64,000 nucleotides of DNA from Symbiodinium natans. Taxonomy: Eukaryota > Sar > Dinophyceae > Suessiales > Symbiodiniaceae. This document shows positions 63,491 through 64,000 of the stretch, piece after piece (the stretch's first letter is position 1; every line of letters begins with the position of its first letter). The stretch spans positions 485,701-549,700 of the forward strand of contig CAJNDS010000591.1 in assembly GCA_905221605.1 (NCBI GenBank). Reading direction: 5' to 3'. Both the position numbers and the translations under genes were made by a program. Below the pieces are notes generated by a model. It saw only the letters and a list, made by a program, of their open reading frames with translations, ran no database searches and was not told the origin of the DNA.

Positions 63491-64000
63491 GCGCACGCTG
63501 CCTTGAGTTCGAAGCTTGTGGCGTGACACTTCCCAGGGTCTGGGTGCAGAGTAAAACCGTAGGTCGGGGTTTGAGCTGAGCGTGGCCCCCCCCCTAAGCC
63601 CTACTTTAGGGTTTAGGGTTTAGGGTTTAGGGTTCAGGGTTTAGGGTTTAGGGTTTAGGGTTCAGGTTTTTAGTAAGGGTGGGTTATGGGGATTCTCATA
63701 GGGTTTCTGGGGGATGCTGAGTAGACAACACTACTTCAGAACAGCTTCTAAGCAAGCAACGCACGCGATTGGCGACCCCACTTCGGGGGGCAGGATCCAC
63801 TCTTGAAGCTAAACCCTAAACCCTAAACCCTAAACCAGCTCCAGGGCCGAAGTTGGAAAGTTCTGCAGGAGACGTGGCTTTGCGAGCTCTGTCTTTGGGC
63901 TCATTGGGAGCATCTTGGCAGAGGGTTTAGGGTTTAGGGTTTAGGGAATGTGATCATGTTCAATGAGATATCTTCTAGTTGGGCTGCAAAACTGCATGCT

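Noticed and set aside
1-64000. Window is a chromosome end (true telomere)
   Set aside because: Arrays are short, in both orientations, and alternate with unique sequence and genes throughout; no terminal tract is present.

Overview
The window looks like nuclear DNA of a dinoflagellate, most likely a Symbiodiniaceae-type alga. Four things point there: a ubiquitin-like/RCC1-like repeat protein with the DGSVVTWG signature, very many short TTTAGGG/CCCTAAA (dinoflagellate and plant-type telomere) arrays scattered inside the sequence, recognisable genes all on the + strand, and splice sites that fit dinoflagellate usage (GT, GC or GA donors; acceptors mostly AG|G). No rRNA, tRNA, CRISPR or bacterial operon structure was seen.

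The sequence is a mosaic with a regular grain. Short GC-richer islands of 50-150 bp alternate with (a) telomere-like arrays of 20-400 bp in both orientations and (b) small (70-170 bp) terminal-inverted-repeat elements that fall into at least a dozen families (called A to M here). Conventional ORF reading finds only one long gene, the 486-codon RCC1-like gene at 33177-34637. Reading the islands as exons gives more. A perfect MYND zinc finger at about 26.0 kb is split by a 152-nt intron containing telomere units. A voltage-gated ion channel (S2, S3, S4, S5, pore, S6 and C-linker, in the right order and compatible phase) is spread over 46.3-57.9 kb. Its S5 exons are separated by a 74-nt intron that is almost pure TTTAGGG repeat.

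Layout: 0-17 kb, telomere arrays, elements and unassigned exon-like islands; 17.4-18.1 kb and 21.5-21.9 kb, stronger exon candidates; 25.96-26.24 kb, MYND gene 3' end; 33.2-34.6 kb, RCC1-like gene; 35.4-38.6 kb, exon candidates; 38.95-40.45 kb, an AT-rich telomere-free block with a tandem repeat of about 240-280 bp; 40.8-41.4 kb, exon candidates with a family E element as likely intron; 44-46 kb, GC-rich candidate coding; 46.3-57.9 kb, ion channel; 58-64 kb, arrays, a nested fold-back element and an AAATTCGAATTT palindrome cluster.

The main idea is that telomere-like repeats and small inverted-repeat elements make up much of the intron content of real genes here. In two cases the splice dinucleotides lie inside a short direct repeat flanking the intron, as expected if introns arise by insertion with target-site duplication. 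Exon assignments without a recognised domain are tentative: in GC-rich islands of this size several frames are often open, so open frame alone is weak evidence.
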